Shown here piece by piece: positions 33,077-42,939 of a DNA stretch of 64,000 nucleotides (position 1 is the first letter of the stretch; each line of letters begins with the position of its first letter). Under the pieces are notes generated by a model, which saw only the letters and a list, made by a program, of their open reading frames with translations, was not told the DNA's origin and made no database searches. The stretch lies in NCBI GenBank assembly GCA_029204045.2, contig CM055061.1:40510977-40574976 (forward strand), in the 5' to 3' direction. This stretch comes from Tillandsia leiboldiana. Lineage: Eukaryota; Streptophyta; Magnoliopsida; Poales; Bromeliaceae. The position numbers were made by a program, and so were the translations under genes.

Positions 33077-33943
33077 TGTAGAGCCCCAAAACCCCATGTA
33101 GCTTTTCCCCATGAATCCACGATGTGAAACACATGGTATTGGTGTGTTGGGCCAGTAACGCATCAAATGGATGTGTTGGATGAACTCAGTGAGGTTCCTG
33201 GATCAAGCCTGTCCTTCGGCTACTTTTTCTGAATTTTAGAAGAGGTTTCAGGCTGAACGGAGGTCGGATTTGGATTCAGCACGGAATAACATTTGAAAAC
33301 GGCTATTTGCTTGTATTTTTCTGAGTCCGGATGCCCAAAAATGGGCTCCCGAAAGATTTCAATGGATTCTAGTGCATGGGGGAGACCGTAGACCGCTGGA
33401 GTGCCACGTGGCGGCCTATTATTGGCCGGTTCATTGAGCACGGTCCACGGAGAGGCGCGGGGTGGCGCATGGATCGGGCGGGAGACACGTGGCGCCCCAG
33501 GAGTGGCCGGCGCGCATTGCGTGGTCCACGGAACCCCGCGCGGGTGCATAGACCGGGCGCGGGGTCACGTGGCAGCCGTTGATTGGCGGCTCACGCGGGC
33601 AGTCCACGGAGGCGCGCACGGGCGCCTCGGGATGAGTGCACGCGTGGGGGGTAGCTGGCGTGGCCGGCGAGGCGCGCGTGGGCGCGGACGGCGTGTCGCG
33701 CGGGCGGGCCACGTGGCGTCCTGCGATTCACGGGCGCCACCCACCCGCGTTGACTGGGACGCGACACGCGGCAGCGCCTGAGCAGCGTTGCACTGGCTGT
33801 TCCCTGTTTGGGACACGTGTCAAGTGCTGGCGGTTTCGGGCGTTGGTCGGACGGGGCTCGGGATCCCGTTTTGTGCGCCTGTTGGATTCGGGCGCCCGAA
33901 AAGGTGCGCCCGAATCCAAAAAGGTGGGCTTTTTGGGCTGGGC

Positions 33944-33953
33944 CTATAAATAG
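33944..33953 (+). promoter_or_regulatory. TATA box of LTR F
   Basis: CTATAAATAG in the context GGGCTGGGCCTATAAATAGG, shared with A. Confidence 0.8.
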
Positions 33954-34819
33954 GCCCCCTTCACTTGCTTTTTCTTATTTTTTCTGGGCCTTTTCACAAT
34001 GGGCCTTCTGCAAAGAAATTGTTCACCCTTTTGTTCTTCACCTTGTGGTAGAGTTCCGGAATTTTTGGAGGATGCTACTTTGACGTCTACTGCGATTCGG
34101 CGCACTGCGACGCTTCTTCCTTGGTGGCCTTTTTCGTTGCGTTTTGATCTGCGGACTCCCTTGGGCTACCTCGAAAGATTTTTCGGGTGATTCTTGCGCC
34201 TACGTTTTTACGACAGGTAGGGCTTCGATTTTTGTATTTACAGTTTCCTTCCGTTCCGAGCTTTTCTTGGGTCTTTCGGACCATCTTTTAACCCCATTTT
34301 CTGTAGTGAGATTTTGGACAGCATTGGAGAGATCGTTGGTTTTCTCAGCCCACGAGCATCGGAACGAAGAGTGTGAGTACTCGTTTTACATCTACTCGTC
34401 GCGAGGAACGCCGTCATGATTTTTCTGAAATTTTTTTGGAGATTGCTTCGAAGGTGATAATTTCACTTTTTCTGGACTGAAAGCTACAGATTTTTGATTG
34501 CGGAAGTTTTGGACTCACAGCGGTGTTTTATTTATATCTTGGCCTACAAGTGCCCGAACGGAACATGCGAGTACTCGATTTGCATCTACGTGACGTGAGG
34601 ATTGCAACAGTGATTTTTCCGAATTTTTCAGAGGACTGTGCAGAGGTGAAATTTCCTCGTTTTCCGTTCTGTTTTGCAAAACAGCAATTACTGCTTTGGA
34701 GATGCCATTTATGCCGTGTGCGATCTGTTTTGTTGTAGTTCTCGCAATTGGAGGTTTACGGGGATAGAGGATCTTGGACAGCGAGGAGTCTCGTACAGTT
34801 GTGGTTTGCGCTTTTCGAG

Positions 34820-35890
34820 GTGGGTAGTTGTTGTGGACCTCATCTTTTGACTTACTCACTAGGAATATTAGAGTGATCTCCGTTGTTGATTACCGACTAG
34901 TACATTATGGGTAACATGCATGCTTGTATAGTTTGGACATGTGTTATGTTAGTACTTAGTGCTCTTATGAGATCTATTATTATCCTGGATTAGCATGCTC
35001 TAATTAATGTGAGAACAACGATATCTGTTTTTCTTTTATCAACATGAGGACACTTGCATGCTTGTATGGACATCTAGATAGGCCACCTTTTACTGCTACA
35101 CTATCATTGGAATTTGATTTAGGAGAAACCATGTTGGCACCTCTTCTCCTTTTATTGAGATATATGTGGTATTGCTCGGGTTGAGCAGGCTTGTAGGATA
35201 GTGTAGCCTGGTTTATTGAGTCGGGGTTTGTCATACCAGATTGTGGGTTGTGGGGTATTGCGGCGACCGCGGACATTGGGCGGTTGACCGAATGTATACT
35301 TGTGCATCAGATTGGAGATCGGATTTCTCTAGTGGATGGAGTTTCCCACTAATTGAGTATTATTGTATTAGATTGGGGGATCGGGTTATCTTTAGTGGAG
35401 GGGTTTTCCCACTTCGATCATAGTTGTGATCCAGTCCTGCTATTTCATGATACTTGTGACATGGTTACTTTACTCGTGTGGGTCACTCCCCTCGAGTGCC
35501 ACTCCGGAGTAGGCGATTTACACAGCGGCCAGTGAGTACCGGACAGATGAGTGCCGGTCAGTGAGTGCTGATCTGTTAGCAGATACTTGAGACAGTTTGA
35601 GCATGCAGTGCCAGTTTTTACTGGCCTATTGATTGGGTTTATTCAGGAAGACACCTTTACTGATGCATTCATATAGCTACCTTTCTAGCACTGCGTCTAG
35701 AGGCATAGTAGTGGTAGTTCTTGTATCAGCAGTTATGTTCATAGCTTACCGCCTTTTCTTTCCCGTTTGCCTCTGGTAGACCTAGTAGGTACGTCAGAGT
35801 TTGAGGCTTAACCCACTAGGGGAGGATACTGATTTTATAGTAGTTCTCATCCCCATTCTTGTTGTCTTTTCTTCCCCCTTTGTTTTGCAG
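34820..35890 (+). other. Candidate intron within LTR of F
   Basis: Donor-like TTCGAG/GTGGGTAG at 34820 and acceptor-like CCTTTGTTTTGCAG/AGTC ending 35890; 1,071 nt, starting about 840 nt after the predicted transcription start. Confidence 0.4.
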
Positions 35891-36292
35891 AGTCATCTGT
35901 GGGAGCTGCTGGGCCATCAGCGGCAGATCGAGGTAAGAGGATAGCGGACTAGATAGAAAGTCCACCCGACAGTATGCTAGCGGGACTTTTGTTGTACCCT
36001 ATCTTCTCAGACAGTGTATTTGTACCTTTATTTTTAGGTCTGGCTTTAGCCAGCTGTTTGTATATTTGTGGTGAGCTGGGAGAGATACTTGTATTTATTT
36101 ATAGTTGTACTTTATTTTATTTCCAGCTTTAGTCTGAGATGTAGTAGTTTTAGTTCAGCTATGTTTTTATGCTCTTTTATTATATCTCTTATATCTGAGT
36201 AGGTTACTGGCGCTTCGTGTACGCGGGAAATACCGTGTGCACGGCGAATCTGTAGACGGGCCCGGGTTCTGGTTTACACCAGGGGCGTGACA

Positions 36293-36792
36293 TCCAACCT
36301 CCTTCCAAGCTTGATCTCCTCCACACAAGCTTTCTCTAAAGCTTCTATTGTTGGAGAAAGGTTCCCAAGAGAGGGAGAAAGAAAGAGAGAGATGTATGTG
36401 CGTGGAGAAGAAAGAAAGTTTTCTCTCATAAACAAATTAATCTTACATCCATGTCCTTTCAATGTCCCATCAATAACACATCATTATCCTTTCAATAGTG
36501 CCAAGGTCCCATCAATGTCCCATCAATGACACATCATTGTCGTATCAATAGTGCCTAGGTCCCAGCAATGTCCCGTCAATGACACATCATTGTCCTATCA
36601 ATAGTGCCAAGGTCCCATCAATGTCCCATCAATAACACATCATTGTCCTATCAATAGTGCCAAACACTATTCCATTCACACAAAAATCCACAAGAGAGAG
36701 AAAAGGAAAAGGAGTATTCCCAACCTCTTTTAAGCTCAAATTTCACCTTGGAAGTACAAGGGATGGAAACTAGGGCTCCAACTCTCCGGAGA
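36293..36792. other. Unassigned island between LTRs F and G
   Basis: 500 bp that does not match the elements here. It contains CT/GA-rich sequence (36350-36420), a 53-bp tandem array and no convincing ORF. It may be a remnant of the pre-insertion locus or of another repeat. Confidence 0.6.
36460..36662. repeat. 53-bp tandem repeat, about 3.8 copies
   Basis: Unit begins CAATGTCCCATCAATGACAC and contains ATCATTGTCC and CAATAGTGCC; copies start at 36460, 36513, 36566 and 36619. Confidence 0.9.
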
Positions 36793-37453
36793 TGTCACAC
36801 CCCGGGGTCGAAACTGCGACCCGGGCTCGCCAACAGATCCGCCGCCTATGCAAAACCCCGCATAGGCGAAGCGTCCTACCTGCAAGAAAGGGGCTACAGC
36901 TAAATAGATATCAGAGCTATAAAATAAAAGTGTTGTAAAACTAAAACCAACCATCTGTACAACTGGAATAATGATACAATATCCATCTCCCATAAATGAT
37001 AATCATACAATATCCTCAAATACAATAAACCAGAACTCAACAGGGAGGTAACCTAAAATAATACATCAGTGTACAGACTCTCAGTACAAGTCAGATCCTC
37101 ATAATACAATAATCTCTCAAAAGCGGGAAAGTAAATAATCTACTGACTGTACTCACGATCTCCAATGTAGGGGTACCGCTACTCTCCACAGACGGGTAGG
37201 GATCTAGCTCGCAACTCCCTCGCCTCGAACAGCAACCGCAGAATTAGCAACACCTGCTAAGACTCTGCAAAACAAATGAGAGAAAAGAAAGAGGAGGGGG
37301 AAAACCCCCAATGGGTGTGAGAACTACACCAAAAGGGAGTTCTCAGTGGGTACCACCGCCAGGCTCGACGATCTGCCCACTAAGTTTACTAGAGGCATAA
37401 AATAACCATGCAGTAAAAACTGAACAAGAAAGCAGGAGATACTCAACAGCTAC
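36793..37453 (-). repeat. Element G LTR, first part (U5 end)
   Basis: TGTCACACCC terminus with the Tekay-type end sequence; sense strand matches the LTR end of H. No PBS lies to the left, so this is the outer end of a 3' or solo LTR. Interrupted by D at GCTAC (37449-37453). Acceptor-like TTTGTTTTGCAG/AGTC (sense) ends at 37265. Confidence 0.85.
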
Positions 37454-37678
37454 TGTTACGGAATTTGAGTTGGCGTATTTCATGAATTCGGCTAAGTCTT
37501 GAAGACTGAAGGTAAAGGAAGTTGGATCATATAACTCAATCTCAAGAAAGAAGAATTCAAAAGGATCAGGTATGTTTAACTTAATATCTTTGGTGATCCG
37601 AATACTTCTTATAGCGTAGAAACACTTGGATGGATTTGTTATTGCATAAATATCAAAAACTGGACATGGGACATGTTC

Positions 37679-37950
37679 AGGATCCGGATCAGATTGTTCA
37701 ATCCGGATCCCGAAGGTGATTCGTTCATACACCAGTTCAATCCGGATCGTAGCTTCCCTTGATCCGGATCCCGAACATTGAGTTTACCATTTTATGTGAA
37801 CGATCCGGATCAGGCTACTGCAATCCAGATCCCGAACGTTGATGTTTGGTGAACTGTATGAACGATCCGGATCCCGAACCTTCGTTTTTCTGGAATCTGT
37901 TTTTCTCGCTACTGCAATCCGGATCGCCGATTTCCGATCCGGATCGTCGT
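37679..37950 (+). promoter_or_regulatory. Palindromic GATCCGGATC box cluster in U3 of D
   Basis: Nine copies of RATCCGGATC, several being the perfect 10-bp palindrome GATCCGGATC, spaced 20-60 bp apart and mostly followed by CCGAA. They end about 65 bp before the TATA box. Present in every C/D-family LTR here, and again before the env-like ORF. Confidence 0.65.
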
Positions 37951-38011
37951 CATGTAAAAACTCCAGAAAAGGATAGTTTTTGATCCTTATCTTCTTCCAA
38001 GGGTTTCTAAC

Positions 38012-38021
38012 CTATAAATAG
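38012..38021 (+). promoter_or_regulatory. TATA box of D 5' LTR
   Basis: CTATAAATAG within TCTAACCTATAAATAGACCC; repeated at 57163-57172 in the 3' LTR. Confidence 0.82.
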
Positions 38022-38299
38022 ACCCTATGATTCTTTTTCTAGGGTCAGTCCAAAAAGTAGCCGTCATAATCAAATATCATTTTATACGGCCTCAGATCCA
38101 CATATAGAGAAGAAAGGAAATAACTAGATTAATTCTATGTTTCTTCATCTATATTGATTAGTTTGATTCTAGGTTTTCATACTCACATTTTGAGTTGAAT
38201 CAAACTAATGAATACTTAGATGGTATTTCCTATCTATCTTTGATCTAAGTATTCGGCGGATCATCACCACCCAAAAACAATGATTTACCCCAAAATCGG

Positions 38300-38482
38300 C
38301 GCGTGGACTCGCGTGGCCTTGTGGATTCAAGGTGCAACCGCTCTCGTGGATTCGGAGCGAGGTACGTTCGTGGATTCGAAGCGTGCTACTGGGTGAAGAC
38401 CGTGGATTCGGTCGGACGTCGTGGACTCGACGTTGGACGTCGTGGATTCGGCGTTGGACGCACATCGTGGATTCGAGAAGCG
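38300..38482 (+). promoter_or_regulatory. TGGATT-loop hairpin array in D 5' LTR
   Basis: Eight hairpin-like units with loop TGGATT or TGGACT: CGCG/CGCG, CCTTG/CAAGG, GCTC(T)CG/CGGAGC, CGTTCG/CGAAGCG (one bulge), GACCG/CGGTC, ACGTCG/CGACGT, ACGTCG/CGGCGT (one G-T), and a weak last one. The loop is fixed while arms change together. Confidence 0.65.
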
Positions 38483-38995
38483 TCTGGAGCGAGCGGAGAA
38501 GATCAACTAGGAGCGTATGGAAATGGTTGAGTCGTCTGTGAGTACGGTATATCACCTTGTACGTGTTTAATTCTAGTGGATTTCACCGTGTTATCGGTCC
38601 CGTGTGTAGAGTATTAATCCCAAAGGATCTAAATAGGTACTATCAAACAACTAGAGGGGGGGTGAATAGGTGTAATACTTAAAAACTCAATCTCAGTGCA
38701 AAATAAAAACAATGCGGAAAATAAAAATAGCACACCGAGATATACGTGGAAACTCCAATCCAGGAGAAAAACCACGGGACCAACACGCAATAACAATCCA
38801 CTAAGAATAGAAGAATAACAAGGTGATTACCGACTCCACGGACTCAACCCCTCCTTCAGCTTCTTTGGACCTTGCGCTGAACGGTTGGATGTCCACGCAA
38901 TAACAATCCTCTAAGAAAAGAAGAATAACAAGGTGTCAACCCCTCCTTCAATTTCTTCGGACCTCGCGCTCCACCGATTGCACGTCCACTGCACA

Positions 38996-39097
38996 CGTTC
39001 GAATCCACGAACGCCACTCGAATCCACGAGCACACGTTTCGAATCCACGAAACGCCTTCAACACATCGAATCCACGATGTCACGCCGAATCCACGAC
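38996..39097 (-). promoter_or_regulatory. TGGATT-loop hairpin array in E LTR
   Basis: Plus-strand reading: CGTTCG-AATCCA-CGAACG (38996-39013), CTCG-AATCCA-CGAG (39017-39030), CGTTTCG-AATCCA-CGAAACG (39035-39054), ACATCG-AATCCA-CGATGT (39063-39080), then a weak fifth. Four perfect stems of 4-7 bp, all different, one loop. The identical set is at 45995-46096. Confidence 0.7.
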
Positions 39098-39332
39098 GCA
39101 AATAGCCGATATAGAATATAGGCTTCGATGGTGATCCTTTGCTTAGATTATCATGAAGGAACCGTAGAAGAAATCTCTAAGCAAAGACTAGATCAATTCG
39201 ACGAAAGATAGATCATGGAAGAACCGTCGAATTGACCTAATAGAGGCGAAAGAGAAGAACGGTAAAAACCAGCCTCTAGGGTTGCTCACGAGTGTTTCGT
39301 ATTGGTCCACCTCGTTTAGAAACCCTAAGTGT

Positions 39333-39342
39333 CTATTTATAA
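39333..39342 (-). promoter_or_regulatory. TATA box of E LTR (3' copy)
   Basis: Sense strand TTATAAATAG; the 5' copy at 46332-46341 drives the element. GTACCGGTAC (39398-39407) and TTCCGGTACGC boxes stand on its upstream side. Confidence 0.75.
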
Positions 39343-39860
39343 CCCTTGGAAAAAGATAAAAGTCGGTTTAGGAAATTTTATCCCGATGGGGCATTGTGTA
39401 CCGGTACCAAATATCACGTTCCGGTACGCAATGGTGCAAACCACAGATTTTTCTATTGTGTTCCGGTACGCGAGTCCGTGTTCCGGTACGCAGTGCAATT
39501 TACAGAAAATTCTGTGTCGGGTTAGAGGAACTTCAAGTGTGGTTCCGGTACGTAATGTAAAAACTGATTTTTCAAGATAAGCTTTATCCAAATCAAACCA
39601 AGTACCGGAAACCAAACTTAAAAAAGATTGTAAGTTAAATCCAAGTTCCTAAAACCAAGTCTAAACCGGTTTTCACTAAGTTCCTGATTCCAATGGTTAT
39701 AAATGAACTTAAATCACCATGGTTTAATTAACCATACCTGAGTGTTATCTTGAGCTCATGTTGAATCTTCAATGAGTCTTCGAAAGCCGATTTGACAATT
39801 TGTTCCCTTTAAGACTCCGACTCAAACTCACGAAATGTGCCAACACAAAATGCCGTAACA

Positions 39861-39876
39861 ATCTCCCCCTTTGGCA
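39861..39876 (-). other. Element E polypurine tract
   Basis: Sense strand TGCCAAAGGGGGAGAT next to the 3' LTR, the same tract as in D. Confidence 0.9.
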
Positions 39877-40487
39877 ATTTCGTGACAAAACCCAAAAATA
39901 CATAAAGTCGCTCAAGCCACTCATCTTAAACCAAAAAGACGAAACTCAATGTTATCACCAAAACATTGATTTTCTTTGCGTGAAAGATCCAATAAATACA
40001 AAATACATTTGAACCAAACAGTCCTATAACATACTCTATGACTTAGGACTTGGAGTCTTAAAGTGATGTAATTCCTGCAAAACAAAACTCCAAACAAAAT
40101 CAAACGTTAGTCGTTAGAAGTTAAAATCCTACATTTGATTCGTCTTCCATTTGGTTCTTTTGTTTTTCCAGCTTTTGTTTTGTGGCTCTTTCAATCTGTT
40201 CTTTATCTCCCCCTATCTTGAGCATCCATGTTCTCCCCCAGTCTTGAGCATACTAAGTTCTCCCCCTTTGTGATGCAATCATTATTTTCTGTCTCCCCCT
40301 TTTTTGATATGTCCATCATTTCCATTATTTCCTTTCTCCCCCTTTTTGTCACAAATTGTCAAACGGTTAATATAAACAAAAAGTAGAGATACTAGGAGGA
40401 TAAGTTCTTAGTTACAAGACGATTAGAGTTCTTGTTCATCACAACGTGAAAGGAAACTGAAAACCAAAAACAAGAAAGGAAAAGAGA
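39877..40487 (-). other. Element E 3' untranslated interior
   Basis: 610 bp between the env-like stop and the PPT, with CTCCCCC runs (sense GGGGGAG) at 40208, 40233, 40260, 40294 and 40336. These purine clusters look like extra PPT-like tracts. No ORF. Confidence 0.6.
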
Positions 40488-41855
40488 TCACCCATCCTCA
40501 TTTGAATCATCATCATCATCATCATGTGATGTTGGTCCATGCGATGTACTCGGTGCAGTTGCTCCAGTGACCACATCATCATGTTTGCACCCAAGGATAT
40601 CGAAGATTTTCTTTAAACCATCCTCAAGTTTCTTGAAGCCTTGCTCCATCCTTTGCTCCATCCTTTGCTTTAATGAACGAACATCCCGATGCAAGGTTTG
40701 AAGAGTTATGACCTCATCTGGTTCAGGAGATTCTTGACGAGGTGGTGCACTCACTGTCGCTTCACTTGCATAGGCTTTTGTATGCCCAAATGTCTTCAAA
40801 GTGCTGATTGACTTGGCTAAAGTGATTCCATCAATTGCCCCCAAGCCATAATCATATTTGGCACAAGAAATGTCAACTCCGTGATCTTCTAGAATACTAG
40901 TAATCAAGATTGGATACGGTAGAAGGTCACGTTGCCTTGATCCTTCAATGACATGTACCATTTGCTGCCAAATGAGAAATGGAATGTTGGTGTTAATTCC
41001 ATTAGCACTTTCCGGGTGACCGAGGAAAAAGAGAAGTAACAACCGATCCCATCGAATCCTTTTGGTCCCCAGTGTGGGCAATAGGTTGTAGCATACAATC
41101 AAGGACAAAATATGATATTCTGGTTTTAGGTCCTTTGATTCAACATATGATCTGTTCGTGTGCGTCCCTGTCTTGCAAATAGAGTCCACAACCATATCCC
41201 AATGGGTATCATGTTGGAAATTACCCTCAGTGTAATAAAGACCAGAAGTGTCAACAGCTAATCCAAGGTTTGCACCAATTACTGCTGGAGTAATGTCAAA
41301 CTTGACGTCTCTAACTGTTGTTTCAAAGACGAAAGCTCCGGTTTCATGGTCTTTTTGAAGTATGTTCCCTCGCATGTAAAACTCCCTGATGATCTCCACA
41401 CAAAAGCCCATCTTAGGTTGAATTCTGCCAAGTGGCCGAATATAGCTTCGTTCCAAAAGCCTTGCAAAGTCTGGCACCTCACGACATAGCTCGTTAAAGT
41501 TCACGTGTCGCTCTCCAATGCATGTGCGGTTCGCAAATCTGGCACGGCGTTTTGCACTCACATGCGGTTCACTTTCATCAACATTTGATCTCCGTTGAGA
41601 GCGCTCGCGTATTACCGGTCCACCGGTACTTCTACGCGGAGGAGAATCCGCACCCTTCTTTTTCCTTGAAGCCAAAGGTGCTTTCCCCTTTCCTTGAACT
41701 GATTCCTCTTCATATTCTGAGGAATGTTCAGATTCTGAGCTAGCTGAATCCTCGTTACGTGATCGTTTAGTAGCCTTTTTCTTTCCAGAACTGCGACCAC
41801 GTCCACTTCCAGTGGCCATCAAAACCACTAATGCAAGAAGCCATGAAAATGCCAT
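40488..41855 (-). CDS. Envelope-like protein of element E (SIRE type)
   Basis: Intact 455-codon ORF in the post-pol position where SIRE elements carry an env-like gene. The N-terminus has a hydrophobic run (MAFSWLLALVVLM) and then a Lys/Arg/Ser-rich low-complexity part to about residue 100. The middle (about 120-330), with FNELCREVP, EIIREFYMRGN and VRDVKFDITPAVIGANLGL, fits the family often annotated as putative plant transposon protein. A short coiled coil (about 385-425) and an Asp-rich tail follow. A later Met (41819) is an alternative start if the hydrophobic piece is not used. Its role is unknown; envelope function has not been shown for these proteins. It keeps an open frame in a very young element, so it is probably under use. 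Confidence 0.85.
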   Translation of the reverse strand: MAFSWLLALVVLMATGSGRGRSSGKKKATKRSRNEDSASSESEHSSEYEEESVQGKGKAPLASRKKKGADSPPRRSTGGPVIRERSQRRSNVDESEPHVSAKRRARFANRTCIGERHVNFNELCREVPDFARLLERSYIRPLGRIQPKMGFCVEIIREFYMRGNILQKDHETGAFVFETTVRDVKFDITPAVIGANLGLAVDTSGLYYTEGNFQHDTHWDMVVDSICKTGTHTNRSYVESKDLKPEYHILSLIVCYNLLPTLGTKRIRWDRLLLLFFLGHPESANGINTNIPFLIWQQMVHVIEGSRQRDLLPYPILITSILEDHGVDISCAKYDYGLGAIDGITLAKSISTLKTFGHTKAYASEATVSAPPRQESPEPDEVITLQTLHRDVRSLKQRMEQRMEQGFKKLEDGLKKIFDILGCKHDDVVTGATAPSTSHGPTSHDDDDDDSNEDG

Positions 41856-41858
41856 TTC

Positions 41859-42224
41859 CTACAAAGAACACAATGCACTATGATTTGATCGTATAGGAAG
41901 GCTTAAACATGTCTAAGAGACATTCTAAACATGTCACAATTGATGATTCATCATTTAAAAATCATTTACATTAAAAGCCCCAATTTTCAATTTCTTTCTA
42001 TGTCAAGAACACATGAAAATGTTAGATTCAATCACATAAGCATGGGAACATGAATCTAATTAGATAGAAAGCAACCATATATGTTCTAAACATGAATTAA
42101 GAGTGATTTAAGCAAGAGATTTCATTTAGAGTAAGGATCAACTCAAAAATCCCAAAATAAAACATCAAAACCTAAAAACTAGGGTTTTGAAACAAAAGTA
42201 AGCAAGATTAATGAAGAAACTTAC
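41859..42224 (-). other. Candidate 5'-UTR intron before the env-like ORF of E
   Basis: Sense strand donor GATTT/GTAAGTTTC at 42224 and acceptor GTTCTTTGTAG/GAAATG ending 41859, only 3 nt before the ATG; 366 nt. D has the same layout with 379 nt. Confidence 0.55.
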
Positions 42225-42329
42225 AAATCAAAGCAACAAATCACTTGATCTTGATGAAAAACCCCTTAGAGATGTTTTAGAGAGAGAGAGGGAGGGTTTT
42301 GAAGTGGGAGAGATGAAATAAAATATTGT

Positions 42330-42600
42330 AGTCTCGGAATATAAGGAATCCCAGATCGCGTACCGGTACCAGAAGCCGCGTACCGGTACGCAGTGTAAAA
42401 GCCGAAAAGCCATCGTTCGGGATCCGGATTGACAGGCAGGGGGATCCGGATCCGCAATGTAGTTCCGGTACTAAAAGTGTAGTACCGGTACGCAAGTGAA
42501 AAACCAAAAAACTTCACATTCGGGATCCGGATTGAATTTTCTAATCCGGATTGGATTTTCAGGTACTAAAAAGGACGTACCGGAACAACAGAGCCAAAAA
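42330..42600 (-). promoter_or_regulatory. Candidate internal promoter for the env-like ORF of E
   Basis: Two GTACCGGTAC palindromes (42360, 42380), two half boxes and ATCCGGATC motifs (42420, 42445, 42525), followed on the sense strand by CCTTATATTCC (TATA-like, 42337-42346) and a CT-rich leader. The same GTACCGGTAC/CCGGTACGC boxes stand before the TATA box in the LTR of E. Confidence 0.5.
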
Positions 42601-42939
42601 GCAAAAATATCTTGAAACAAATCCAAATTTTAGGAACTTTTCAAATACCGATTTGTATTCAATCAAGAAATCAATTTAAGTGCTTTAAACAGTGAATTCA
42701 CATAGATGTCATTCAATCCAATTAATTTCACAAAATTAAAAAGATTTACTCCAAAATCATGAAAGATAAAGGTAAAACATTATAAACCGTTTTTCATGTT
42801 ATATTCATCAAACACAAGTCATCAAAAATAATCTTGAGATCCAAAGTCTATCAAGATGTAACGGATTTACGAAGATGACATACGGAGATTTCCAAACGAC
42901 ATCAATCTTGAATTCTACCCTTTCAAATTGAGATAATCA

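Larger units (their letters stand above)
33077..36292 (+). repeat. Element F 3' LTR
   Basis: 3,216 bp, starts TGTAGAGCCC and ends GGGGCGTGACA. Same family as A in opposite orientation. Holds five G-boxes (33405, 33486, 33566, 33710, 33814), a TATA box at 33944, and the conserved fold-back CTCCCCTCGAG...ACTCCGGAGT (35471-35512). Confidence 0.94.
37454..38604 (+). repeat. Element D 5' LTR, first part
   Basis: Starts TGTTACGGAATT. Nine ATCCGGATC-type boxes (37679-37950), TATA (38012-38021) and hairpin array (38300-38482) in order; broken by E at CCGTG (38600-38604). Confidence 0.95.
38605..39860 (-). repeat. Element E 3' LTR
   Basis: 1,256 bp, TGTAGAGTAT to GCCGTAACA. Sense strand: CCGGTAC boxes (39398-39560), TATA (39333-39342) and TGGATT hairpins (38996-39097), then CACCTATTCACCCCCC. 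Confidence 0.95.
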
